Positions 20,791 through 31,086 of a DNA stretch of 64,000 nt are shown piece by piece; position 1 is the stretch's first letter, and each line of letters starts with the position of its first letter. The position numbers and the translations under genes are program-made. The DNA is from Triatoma infestans (Eukaryota > Arthropoda > Insecta > Hemiptera > Reduviidae): NCBI GenBank assembly GCA_011037195.1, contig JAAEAF010002515.1, forward strand, positions 57,946 to 121,945. The letters run 5' to 3'. Below the pieces are notes generated by a model. That model was not told where the DNA came from, ran no database searches, and was given only the letters and a program-made list of their open reading frames with translations.

Positions 20791-20820
20791 CTGGTAATTC
20801 TTTTTCTGCAGCTTCTAGGA

Positions 20821-21040
20821 TTTGTTCTCCGCATGTGAAATCGCAAACATCGTGCCTACATCAATACAACCCGATGAAATAAGTGTTATGTATGGCATTC
20901 TAAAAACCAGAGGAAGAGAGGATAGGATCTAGGTGAATATTGTAGCCCACTTTACTGTAGGATGTGGTCTCTGAAAAGTAAGGAATATGAAAGAAGGTGA
21001 AATAATCGAAGTATATGACGATGGTTCGAAAATAGAAGAG
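20821..21040. other. Unassigned sequence
   Basis: No recognisable gene or repeat was seen between the viral copy and the LINE tail. Confidence 0.35.
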
Positions 21041-21044
21041 ATTT

Positions 21045-21540
21045 ATTTATTTATTTCTACATCTAAGCGATTAGCTTATTGTAGGGAGTTGTTGTAATCT
21101 CAGCATATCATGAAGAATACATTATACACATAGAAATAACAATATATTAGTCCTTATTTCTTAATTTTAAACTGTTTACAATAAATAGATACAAATCATT
21201 TAAATGCTCGACTGAGGTGATATTTAACAGATTGGCAAGTATGAATTCATCAGTGTCACTGTTGTTGTGTTTTGTATATTTTGATATATACCTATTACTA
21301 AGACATGTAAAGATACACATTTTAATAACAAATGATTCAGATTATCTTTTCCTGTAGAGAAACAATAAGGACAGTTACCATTATAAAAACATTCATTAAT
21401 GACTTTTTGTTAGTACTTAACATGTGTTAAAAAAAGGAAAAAAATCTGTATACATTTCACTATTCTTTGGATATTTCTCTTCGTAATCAACACAGTTATC
21501 ATAAATTTGTTTATGAACATAGAATATTAATAAAATTACA
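21045..21540 (-). mobile_element. LINE 3' end with zinc knuckle and (TAAA)n-like tail
   Basis: On the minus strand a frame contains ECFYNGNCPYCFSTGKDNLN and then HLLLKC, the C-terminal Cys/His knuckle of LINE polyproteins. It runs into an untranslated end with an ATTTATTTATTT tail at 21045. The upstream portion 21391-21540 is also present at 28785-28930 next to the second Harbinger copy. The rest of the LINE is absent. Confidence 0.6.
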
Positions 21541-22245
21541 TGTATTAAACAAGTTTCAAATTAAGAAAGAAACCAGGTGTGTTTTTGGAATTTTTATATT
21601 TAACTAATGAATTGTGTTGCCACAATATCAATTTACACTTCAAAGAGGAAAAAGTACACCTCTACTTCACTCAACTTGAAATGTTTTAAAGAAGTTAGAT
21701 AGAGAAGCAGCAGTTCCTTTATTCTCTTGTTGAGGCGTCACCGACGGAGGAGTGCACTGCACTTGAAAATTGTAAATAGAGCTCGACTGAGATGGAGACT
21801 GCTGTAAAAAAGGTGTAACATTTTGTGGCTGCTGCCCAGCATTTATCTGAACCGAATTACGGTTCAGTGTTCCCAAACGCGTTTCGAATAGTATTTCACC
21901 AATCGCTTTTTCCGCAATAGCGCGTTGGGTAGGCTCCAACGACAGCAACATCTCACCCCAAGCTTTTGCAATGTGAGGGATGTTCGCATCTTTGACCGAG
22001 CACTCAAGAAGTGTGCATGCCTTCTGCAAAAGTAGATTCTGTTTTGCCACTGGGCCTACAGATCGTGCTTTTCTTTTTCTGCAGCTTCTAGGAAATGGAG
22101 GGGGATTTATCGATGAAGTTGATGGTGTTACTTCACCATGATCAACGACTTCTTCGTCCTCCCCACCATCAACCTGCTGCTCCAATTCCTGAAACAACGT
22201 TCTACAATTTAGTACACCTCATGTGGCAATGTATTGTTTAGTTAT

Positions 22246-22287
22246 ACATGTTATTGTTATTATTATTTATTATTATTATTATTATTA

Positions 22288-22323
<36 letters not shown>

Positions 22324-22324
22324 G
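22246..22324. repeat. (TTA/ATT)n microsatellite
   Basis: About 75 bases of TTA repeats immediately precede the transposase 3' splice site. Copy 2 has a much shorter version at 29565-29587. On the plus strand it gives a spurious poly-Tyr/Leu reading. Confidence 0.9.
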
Positions 22325-22330
22325 TTTCAG

Positions 22331-23082
22331 TTTCCATCTACTAAAGAAGAGTGGGGTGATATTGCTCACGAATTCGGAATGCGACATCAGTTTTGGAATA
22401 CTCTTGGCGCATTGGATGGGAAACACATAGCTATAACGAAACCTTACAACTCAGGCTCCTTGTACTACAATTACAAGGGATTTTTTAGCATCGTACTTTT
22501 GGCTCTAGTTAATGCCAAGAAGGAATTCATAATGGTAGATGCTGGAATGAATGGTCGAATTTCGGATGGAGGGGTGATGTTCTACTCAAAATTTGGAGAA
22601 TTGTTCCAGGAAGGAAAACTTAATTTACCCCCACCTGCACCATTGCCGAATACAACTGATCTTTTCCCATATGTTTTTGTTGCAGATGAGGCATTTGCAT
22701 TACATAACAATTTGTTGAAACCCTACCCTCAGAAATTACTGAATGCACCCAGGCAAATATTCAATGAAAGATTGTCAAGAGCTAGAGTAGTTGTAGAGAA
22801 TGCATTCGGGATATTGATACACGGTTTCGTGTGCTTCAGAAACCTATCAATCTACAGCCACCAAAAGCTACAGAAGTTACTCTGGCCTGCTGTTATTTAC
22901 ATAATTTCTTGGCTAAAGAAAATGAACTGTACCTCACCTCATATGATCGAGACAATAATGCGCACAATTTGTCAGCCTTGCAAAGAACTTTTCAAAGGAA
23001 CAGTTCCACATCTGCAAAGGCTGTCCGCGACAAATTCTGTAACTATTACAGCAATGGAGGATATACTGAAAATCTCGTTTAA
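22331..23082 (+). pseudogene. Harbinger transposase last exon, copy 1
   Basis: The exon follows a strong acceptor (TTGTTTCAG|TTTCC). It encodes GALDGKHIAITKP (first Asp), then VFVADEAFALHN (second Asp) and RARVVVENAFGIL (Glu): the DDE triad of HARBI1-type transposases. A frameshift near 22825 separates the triad from the C-terminal LACCYLHNFL block, which ends at 23082. The N-terminal exon is not visible upstream. Confidence 0.85.
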
Positions 23083-23909
23083 TGTTCAATTCTTTCAAAA
23101 CTATATACTATGTTTCTAATATTTTGAAATACATTACAACACTACAGGTTTCGAATTTGTTTTTAAGTGGTTTCTACAAGTGGTAGAAGATAGTGGGTGT
23201 ATATAGATAATAGCCAACAACAAAACCTCGCTGACTAGGCTTAACTGAAATTGGGGGGCTGTGACTGGGTTGCTATTGAGCCCCTATGCGTGAAAAGGGA
23301 GGCTCATGGGTTTTGTTACGTAACTGCTCAATTTCTGAGGTAACTTGTAGAAATTGTTTTCACTATTCAGTAAATATATACATACAAAACCATAAAAAGA
23401 ATGAACATTTTAAAAATTTGTATTGATAAGGAAATTTACTTGATCCACTGCTGCCTCCACATACATAGCTTAGCTGGCTTCTCGAACTTTTCGAGGAAGG
23501 AAAGAGCGTGAAACACCCATGAGGTAGGTGTGTATACCTCATCCGCGCTCTTCCCTGACCTCTTCGAAGCAGCAATCTTTTTAAGTTCCTTCCGGAAATT
23601 AGTCCGGAGACTGTTAATTTTTCTTTTGACATCCTCTCTCGTAGTGGCCCCCGGCTTTAATTGTACCAGATACGGAATTAGGCGGTCAAGAGCACAGTTC
23701 CGTACTGCCTTCTTCACATACATGGGGTGCGTGGGGTTCCAAAGCTCTGGGCACAGTTCATATTCTTCTATGAATTTACGTAAAGCTTCCTGTGCCTCTA
23801 CATTAAATGAGGCTTGTGAGCCAACGGTATCGTCATTGTCAATGTCCATATCCTCAATGAAGAGCTCCGGCATTTTCTTAAAATACTGTAGAATAACGAA
23901 GAGCAGATA

Positions 23910-24465
23910 TAAGTGATTAAATAAGTTGTACATTAATTAGAATAATAAGATAATAAAACTTGCAATCACCTTATACAACTGGGTAGATTATGAACAGCCA
24001 AAAAAACGATAAATACAGAATTATGTATCTTCTAATTGAAATACTATTAAATTCAACTGTAAAAATGAAGAGAAGATGTAAGTGATTAAATAAGTTGTAC
24101 ATTAATTAGAATAATAAGATAATGAAACTAGTAATCACCTTAAACAAACTTGAAATATAAAACTTCAGGAAAACACCAATAAATAAATCTTCTTATTGAA
24201 ATAGTAATCACAATACAACTGCAAAAATGAAGATAAGTTGTAAGTGATTAAAAAAGTTGTACATTAATTAGAATAATAAGATAATGAAACTAGTAATCAC
24301 CTTAAACAAACTTGAAATATAAAACTTCAGGAAAAAACCAATAAATAAATCTTCTTATTTAAATAGTAATCACAATACAACTGCAAAAATGAAGATAAGA
24401 TTTAAGTAATTAAATAAGTTGTACATTAATTAGAATAATAAGATAAAGAAACTAGTAATCACCTC
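23910..24465. repeat. About 162-bp tandem repeat, 3-4 units, upstream of the MADF gene
   Basis: The motif aagttgtacattaattagaa recurs near 23926, 24092, 24254 and 24416, within units about 162 bases apart. A single diverged unit is present at the same place in Harbinger copy 3 (54960-55130), so the expansion is specific to copy 1. The array lies at the presumed promoter or 5' leader of the MADF gene. Confidence 0.85.
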
Positions 24466-24709
24466 TATAACAATCATTCAAATCCAACTGGTGCACCTAA
24501 CCTAACCTATAAGAATAGTATCGCTTTTTTTTTTACCGGTAAGTTGCAACGTTGGATAAAACTATTGAACTGACTAATGGCGGAAATATTGGCCCCGCCC
24601 CTAAAGCAACAATATTGTCGATATCCCCTCCAATTCCCAGTTTGAAAGAAAATCTGAATTTCATCAATACTCTTGTCAATACCGACCATCAATACTTTTT
24701 TAACACTTT

Positions 24710-24777
24710 ACACGATCAATATTATTGTCAATACTCTTAAAGTATTGTCAATAAATACTATTGATCGTGTAGAGGCC
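24710..24777. repeat. Fold-back at the right terminus of Harbinger copy 1
   Basis: acacgatcaata at 24710 pairs with tattgatcgtgt ending at 24770, with further pairing of TTGTCAATACT/AGTATTGTCAA inside. The sequence ends agaggcc at 24777, likely the transposon tip. Confidence 0.65.
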
Positions 24778-25033
24778 GCTTTTGAACATAATTATGCCAT
24801 GTGTTATAATGTACTATGAAGTTTAATTATATTTATTTGTTTTGTGTTGTATATTGTTATTTTCAATTTATTTTATTTTATCGTAATTATTAATGATTAT
24901 GTGTATAGTTTAAATTTTATTTCAAATATATTTTTGTATTTATATATTTTCATTCAGTGGGTTTCTTATTACCTTTACCTATTGTTATCTACTGTGATTT
25001 GTTTTTATTACGCCAGGTTATAAACTGCTGGTT

Positions 25034-27760
25034 TTATTTATTAAGATGCATTTTCAAATTATTGATTGTGTTCAAATAGAATTTTATTTGATTGCACTCC
25101 TGCCTATCATTTACGACATTATTTATCTGTAACGCGATGTGGCAAGCCTCCAATATTTTACGTTTGTTAGTGTTTTTCTCTCTGTCAATTATTACTGGAT
25201 TTTGGAAATCGAAATTGTGGTTTGTTAGTCTGACATGTTTTTTTAATGAGGTTTCTGTCACAGATTTGTACTTAATTGATTTCCTGTGTTGATCTAACAT
25301 AGTTTTTAAATAGTTTTTGGTATGCCCAATATATTTTTTTTTACATTTACAATTTATTCCATATATAACATCCTTAAGGTCAGTTTTATTTTCTTTATCT
25401 TTATGGACTGGCAAACAGTATTGTAATTTATTTTTCAGTAAAGGTGCTATAATGATCTCATTTAAATTGATTTTTTAAAAGTATGTTTAATTTTATTCGT
25501 AAGCTGTTTGATGTGCGTTAATGAGAAGTAATGTATATTATTTATACTATCTGTCACCGTTTGTACTGTCTTTTGTTTATTATTGGGTTTTTTTAATAAG
25601 ATTGAGCCATTTGTATTTTGATTTTTACTTTGTATTATATTGTTCCACGTTCTGTTACAAAATTTTTCATCATATGCATTTTCTTTTAAGATTTTCATTA
25701 TTATTTCTTTCGTTTCTATGAAATAGGGGTGGTCAGTGAGTTTGATTGCTCTTTTAATTAAGTTTTCGGCAGAATTACGAATTATATGCTTGGGGTGGTT
25801 AGAGAGGCTATTTAAAAAAGAGTTAGATGTTATATTTTTCTTGTAATATTTGGTATATATTGTATTATTATTGTGTATGATAGTCATATCTAAATAGTTT
25901 ATTGTATTGTTATTACATTCTTCCATAGTTAGTTTTATTTTTGGATTAATTTTGTTTAGATTATCGAAAAAGGTTTGATTGTCTTCTTTTTTTATAACAA
26001 TTAGTATATCATCAATGTACTTGGCTAATATTAATGGTTCTATATTTGTATTTTTAATAGTTGTATTTATGATGTAATTCATCGTAATACCGGCCAGATG
26101 TGCCGACAGGGTGCCGCCAATTGGTAAGCCCTCTATCTGTTTGTAAATCTGGTTGTTGTAAGTGAAATAAGTATTGTTCAGTATCAATTTAAGTCCTTCA
26201 ATAAAGATTGTTTTGCTATTTATACTAGTTAAATTTTTGAGAAATTCCCAGTTCAGATTTATCAACCAAAGTATTAGTCCTATAGGGATATTTGGAAAAA
26301 GACCTATTACATCATAGCTCACTATCGTGTGTTGAGCATCTATCTTTATATTGTTTAATTTATTTTTGATTTACAAAGAATTTTTTATGTCAAAGCTGTA
26401 ATTTAGTGATAGGGCTTTAAGTGGATTCTTATATATTACATTTTCTAATTTTTTTAACATTGAATCGGTGCAATCCACTATTGGTCTAATTGAATGATTT
26501 TCCTTGTGAGTTTTGATTAGAGGGTACATTTTAGATATTTTAAAGTTATTTTCTTTAATAAGCTTTATATGACTTTTATTTATGTAGTTATATTTTAGTA
26601 GTTTATCTATATATTTATCTATTTCCTTATGTAAAGTGTTCATCGGATTTACTCTTATTTTTCTATATGTTTTGTTGTCTCCTAGTATTATGTCCATTTT
26701 GTGTTGTAGTTCATGAAGGTTCATTACCACATATGTCTTGGTTTTGTCAGTTTTAACTATTGTAATTGTGTTGTTTGTTTTTAGAAATTTTTTCAATGCT
26801 ATTACGTCTTTATTTATTGTAATTTCTAGTTTATTAAGATTTATTTCTTTTAAGGTTGTGTTAGATTTGTTAATTTTGTGTTTATTTGTCAAGTTTTTAT
26901 TCGTGAAATTTTGTATTATGTTATTAGTAGTATTTCTAATTATATTTTTGTGTGAGTCCGATGTGTTAGTGTTAATTAGAATATTTTCTATGTCAGCGAT
27001 TATATTTAGTATATTTTTGCTAAGTATTTTTTTTGTTATTAGGATTTAAATTGAAATTATGTCCAAGACTTAATACATTTATTATATTTTTCGGGATGTG
27101 AATATTAGTTTTATTAATCACTCTATTATGTTGATTTAAATTGTTGTAGTATTCTAAGTGTTTTTGGATTTTGTACTACCATTCGCACTAACTATGGTTG
27201 TTTTTTTAACCGATTTTATGTACTCATTTATATTTTTATTATTACTATTTTAGATTTTTTTGTGTTTCATTGTAATGCAGTATGTTTTTAGGTATATTAG
27301 ATTTGGCGTATATTTTATGATTATGTTATTAATTGTATTGGCTACTGTAGGTGACATGTGGTTTGAACTGAATAAATTTGTCTTTATTTCTTTTATTGTT
27401 TCTATTGAGTTCCCAGTAAGATTGTTCAATATTAGTTTTTATTAGCTTCACAGCAAAATTATTGAATATTAGTTTATTTTTTCTGGAACATAAAAAGGTT
27501 TTATCAAATATGTCTTCTAATTTTAATAACGGTGTTAAGATGAAGTTAGGTATTGTAATATTCACCAAACAGTCTTTAAGAGCATTTATCTTGCTTATGA
27601 TATTAATTCTTTTTAAAGAGTCTTTATAGTAACTGAGTATAGATTTTCTACAGTAATTACTAATTTGTGGACTTACATTGTGGATTATCTTAAATATTTC
27701 ATTCTTTAATATATTTATTCTTCTTTGCAAGTCGGCCTTTGGTGTCTTTGGCTCCACCAT
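25034..27760 (-). pseudogene. Penelope reverse transcriptase with GIY-YIG endonuclease
   Basis: The ORF starts MVEPKTPKADLQRRINILKN at 27760 and is read in pieces 27760-27329, 26892-26371, 26322-25462 and 25414-25034. RT motifs include YDVIGLFPNIP, EGLPIGGTLSAHLAGI and LAKYIDDILIVI (the YxDD box). The GIY-YIG nuclease shows DVIYGINCKCKKKYIGHTKN. The RT copies RNA onto nicked DNA and the nuclease makes the nick. Frameshifts or stops lie near 27330-26890, 26370-26322 and 25462-25414. Catalytic residues are retained in the pieces. Confidence 0.85.
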
Positions 27761-27900
27761 ATTGTGTCAAGCTTCTAGATATTATAGGCTGTGTGTTGAA
27801 AATTTTGGTTATTGTAGAGTTGTTTAATGAGCCTTTAACAGCCTGTTAATGTATAAAACTACTTTATTTTATTTTTCAATAATACATTTTATTATTGGTA

Positions 27901-27938
27901 CCCTACGTTTCGACACCTTCACGTGTCCTCTACTGGGG
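27901..27938 (-). ncRNA. Degenerate hammerhead-like motif in Penelope pLTR
   Basis: On the minus strand: ACCC, CAGTAGAG, GACAC, loop, GTGTC, GAAAC, GTA, GGGT. Stem I (ACCC/GGGT) and a perfect 5-bp stem II (GACAC/GTGTC) are intact. The CUGANGA core has two substitutions at invariant positions, so cleavage is doubtful. Confidence 0.5.
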
Positions 27939-28207
27939 TTATTTTGAATCGGCAAGTAACAATTATTGCACAATATGAGTTTAAAAACTAGTTTGTTATT
28001 AATTAATATTGCTATGTCCACAATTTAGCTTACCTGTAGTTTACTTTTGTATTACTTGTTTACAATTTCTTATATATATTAAAAGTTGAAATCAAGAGAG
28101 TCTAAGTTATTCACATTTGGTTTTTTCCAAATTTGTTTTACTTCGGTAACCATACCTTGCTAGTTCGTTATATTGTGTATATAATTACTCTTGAGTTTCA
28201 TTATTTT

Positions 28208-28480
28208 GTGTATTGTGCTATGATTTATATATTTATAAATTTTGTTATCCACGTGGTTGCTTAATTGTAAAGGAAGCAAGTTGTCATTTCTTTTAGAACG
28301 TTTTTATTTTACTGAAATTAAGAAGAAGCCGTTATATTATATGTTCCATTAAAATCATTGAATTATTATATAATTTTATTTTTAATTGAATATATTTAAT
28401 ACTCACTGGTTGATTTTGTCTCACCTTACAAGTTTCTGTTATGCTATTGTTTATTATATAATTCATAGTGATATTATCAA
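28208..28480. other. AT-rich sequence, probably further Penelope 5' region
   Basis: It contains a ccacgtggtt motif also seen in the Penelope relic at 14168. No gene was seen. Confidence 0.35.
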
Positions 28481-28680
28481 CTATGGTGTCACCGACGGAG
28501 GAGTGCACTGTGGCTGAGAATTATTGTGCACTGAGCTCGACTGAGATGGAGACTGTTGGAAAAGAGTTGTAACTTTTTGTGGCTGCTGTCCAACATTTAT
28601 CTGAACCGAATCGCGGTTCAGTGTTCCGATACCCGCTTCAAACAATATGTCGTCAATTGCTTTTTCTGTCGTCAATTAAC
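28481..28680 (-). pseudogene. Fragment of Harbinger MADF gene exon 2
   Basis: GTLNRDSVQINVGQQPQKVT and CTPPSVTP match the C-terminal tail encoded by exon 2 of copies 1 and 2. Only about 65 codons remain, with an early stop. This is a fourth, separate Harbinger scrap. Confidence 0.75.
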
Positions 28681-28784
28681 TGTTTAATCCTGGAAAGATA
28701 CGGAACACCATTCATAAATTAAATCATGACAACGGGCCTGAAATGGCCAATCTCATAACTCCAACAACGCAAGCGATTCATTAA

Positions 28785-29050
28785 TGACTTTCTGTTAGTT
28801 CTTAACATGTGTTAAAAAAAGGAAAAAATCTGTATACATTTCACTATTCTTTGGATATTTCTCATCGTAATCAATATAGTTATCATAGATATGTTTATGA
28901 ACATAGAATATTAATAAAATTACATGTATTACACAAGTTTCAAATTACGAAAGAAACCAGGTGTGTTTTTGGAATTATTATATTTAAATAATGAATTGTG
29001 TTGCCACAATATCAATTTACAATTTATTTCAAAGAGGAAAAAGCACACTT
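28785..29050. repeat. Duplicate of 21391-21660 (LINE scrap plus Harbinger flank)
   Basis: The stretch starting attcattaatgact is nearly identical to 21391 onward. It contains the same LINE fragment followed by the same Harbinger 3' flank, so the two copies derive from one composite unit. Confidence 0.8.
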
Positions 29051-29530
29051 CTACTTCACTCTACTTGAAATGTTTTGAAGAAGTTTGATAAAGAAGTAAC
29101 ATTTCTTTGCTTCTCTTGTTGAGGCGTCACCGACGTGAGAATTATTGTAAATAGAACTCGACTGAGATGGAGACTGTTGCAAAGGAGTTGTAACTTTTTG
29201 TGGCTGCTGTCCAACATTTATCTGAACCGAATCGCGGTTCAGTGTTCCCATACCCGCTTCAAACAATATGTCAAAACAATTGCTTTTTCTGCATAAGCGC
29301 GTGGGTAGGATCCAATGACAGCAATTTCTCACCCCAAGCTTTTGCAATGTGAGGGATGTTCGCATCTTGGTTGACCGAGCACTCAAGAAGTGTGCATGCC
29401 TTCTGCAAAAGTAGATTCTGTTTTGCCACTGGGCCTACAGATCGTGCTTTTCTTTTTCTGCAGCTTCTAGGAAATGGAGGGGGATTTATTGATGACGTTG
29501 ATGGTGTAACTTCACCATGGCCAACTACTT
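29051..29530 (-). pseudogene. Harbinger copy 2, MADF exon 2
   Basis: It shares PSTSSINPPPFPRSCRKRKA and the rest of the tail with copy 1. A frameshift lies near 29290 and a deletion covers the 3' splice site. Exon 1 is absent from this copy. Confidence 0.75.
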
Positions 29531-29594
29531 CATGTGGCAATGTATTGTTTAGTTATGCATCTTATTGTTATTATTATTATTATTATTGTTTCAG

Positions 29595-30027
29595 TTTCCA
29601 TTGACTACAGAAGAGTGGGGTGATATTGCTCACGAATTCGGAATGCGACATCAGTTTTGGAATACTCTTGGCGCATTGGATGGGAAACACTTAGCTATAA
29701 CGAAACCTTACACCTCAGGCTCCTTGTACTACATTACAAGGGATTTTTTAGCATCGTACTTTTGGCTCTTGTTAATGCCAGGAAGGAATTCATAATGGTA
29801 GATGCTGGAATGAATGGTCGAATTTCGGATGGAGGGGTGATGTTCTACTCAAAATTTGGAGAATTGTTCCAGGAAGGAAAACTGAATTTACCCCCACCTG
29901 CACCATTGCCGAATACAACTGATCTTTTCCCATATGTTTTTGTTGCAGATGAGGCATTTGCATTACATAACAATTTGTTGAAACCCTACCCTCAGAAATT
30001 ACTGAATGCACCCAGGCAAATATTTCA
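29595..30027 (+). pseudogene. Harbinger copy 2, truncated transposase exon
   Basis: The exon follows the same TTGTTTCAG acceptor. It encodes GALDGKHLAITKP and VFVADEAFALHN but breaks off at PRQIF, before the catalytic glutamate. A one-base deletion near 29733 shifts frame. It is nearly identical to copy 1 over the shared part. Confidence 0.8.
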
Positions 30028-30290
30028 ACTAATAAATCTTGTGAAAACGTACCTTATATAAAATTACGTAATCGGGCGCAATGTGCCTGTGAGATCGCTT
30101 TGCTCACAACATGCACATGAGAAAGATTTCGGTAAACTGACCATTATGGTTTCAAACAACAGTACACAAGGCGCAGCTACTCAATAGCGCTAGTGGTACT
30201 TCCGCATGGGAAGCGAGAGGGAAGATAAAATAAAAGTGCAGTGCCTATTAGATCGGTTGCGACCGACGGAAGTTAATGTTTAACATTTTG
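30028..30290. other. Unassigned sequence
   Basis: No gene or known repeat was recognised. Confidence 0.35.
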
Positions 30291-30297
30291 TCTTCTC

Positions 30298-30335
30298 CTT
30301 ACGTTTCGGCATTCTACATGCCATTATCAAAGATG
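30298..30335 (-). ncRNA. Hammerhead ribozyme-like motif (Penelope pLTR)
   Basis: Minus strand: TTGATAAT, GGCAT, loop, ATGCC, GAAAC, GTA. Stem II (GGCAT/ATGCC) is perfect, and the paired core positions 3 and 8 are U-A as in the 13796 copy. Stem I is weak. Confidence 0.5.
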
Positions 30336-30468
30336 TTTTTAAAAAGAACAATACATTATCTAAAAAGAGAAGTTATAGTAATAGTGACAATGAAATAGAG
30401 TATACATCATATAATATTGATTTTATTTGTCCACAAATTGTTAACTCACCTTGCATGCAAGAAGTCTT

Positions 30469-30516
30469 TAGATTTGAACCTCTAAAGACGTATGCGTCTT
30501 TAGAGGTTCAAATCTA
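30469..30516. repeat. 22-bp perfect palindrome with 4-base loop
   Basis: Bases 30469-30490 (tagatttgaacctctaaaga...) are the exact reverse complement of 30495-30516, separated by tatg. It sits in the Penelope pLTR relic. It could be a template-switch fold-back or a hairpin RNA source. Confidence 0.95.
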
Positions 30517-31086
30517 TGGATGCTAAATTTTGTTTAAAATGAGTTATATTTTATATTGGTATACTGCTTTTTGCTAATATGGTATAATTTTTTTCAAACT
30601 AAAATGTGCATTGCATTTGGATATATTCCTTTATATGTTATTTCGATTTCTAAAAAGATGGTGTACCATGTGGTTCTATATTGGTTTTGTAACTAACTGG
30701 ATATCCTTTATTATATATTTTTTATATTTATATATGTAGGCCTGTGAGTAAAGAAATAGAAAGTATTTATTAGTAGATTTTTTTTTATGTGATGTATAAA
30801 ATATTTATTTATTCAAGAATTTTTTTACTATCTTTTGAGTTAGCCCTAGCTATTCGCTTCCAAATGGGTAACTGATTTGTGTATTGGGAGAGTAGCGTGC
30901 TTTTAGAATATTATGTATATTGTATTTTTCGCGTTTTTACTGAAATAATTTATATATCTTTATTTACGTTAGTTGATGATTGCATTTAAATTCTTTTCTG
31001 CTGATATATATCATTTTCGTTTAAATATACTGCTATTATATTTTGATGGTGGGTAAGTAAGATATAGTTGGTCTGCTTTGATGGTT

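Larger units (their letters stand above)
21667..23873 (-). pseudogene. MADF-domain partner protein of Harbinger copy 1 (two exons)
   Basis: Exon 1 (23873-23440) begins MPELFIEDMDID and contains the MADF core (YELCPELWNPTHPMYVKK, REDVKRKINSLRTNFRKE, YTPTSWVFHALSFL). Its donor is CAA|GTAAAT. Exon 2 (22188-21667) follows TTGTTTCAG and encodes a basic, Gln/Ser-rich tail (RSCRKRKARSVG, then CSVKDANIPHIAKAWGE). Such proteins bind the transposon ends and carry the transposase into the nucleus. A small indel near 23447-23456, judged against copy 3, shifts frame just before the donor. The intron contains the whole transposase exon on the opposite strand. Confidence 0.7.
21545..24777. mobile_element. 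PIF/Harbinger element, copy 1
   Basis: It carries the two genes typical of this superfamily: a DDE transposase (plus strand, 22331-23082) and a MADF DNA-binding partner (minus strand, 21667-23873). The right end has a fold-back (24710-24770) closing in GTGTAGAGGCC. No matching left end was found, so the left terminus is lost. Promoter-side tandem repeats lie at 23910-24465. Confidence 0.75.
24780..28207 (-). mobile_element. Penelope-like element, long copy
   Basis: The order on the minus strand is: pLTR with hammerhead-like motif (28207-27770), N-terminal ORF segment, reverse transcriptase, GIY-YIG endonuclease (25414-25034) and 3' untranslated region to about 24780. This is the standard endonuclease-bearing Penelope layout. 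The left end abuts the Harbinger terminus at 24777. Confidence 0.85.
30291..31075 (-). mobile_element. Penelope-like pLTR relic
   Basis: It has the acgtttcggc...gccattatcaaa motif (hammerhead core, 30298-30335) and the later gagttagccct / gggtaactgat block shared with 13770-14560. It has no coding capacity. A perfect fold-back lies within it at 30469-30516. Confidence 0.6.

Noticed and set aside
22223..22430. Plus-strand start with long Tyr/Leu/Ile runs before the Harbinger transposase
   Set aside because: The runs are translated TTA microsatellite; the exon really starts after the CAG acceptor at 22330.
24493..24512. cctaacctaacct, possible telomeric (TTAGG)n repeat
   Set aside because: Only about two and a half units; the similar short run at 15-30 is equally too short.
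25092..27049. Plus-strand ORFs across the Penelope element with membrane-like composition
   Set aside because: Hydrophobic readings arise from the A-rich coding strand read backwards; the real gene is on the minus strand.
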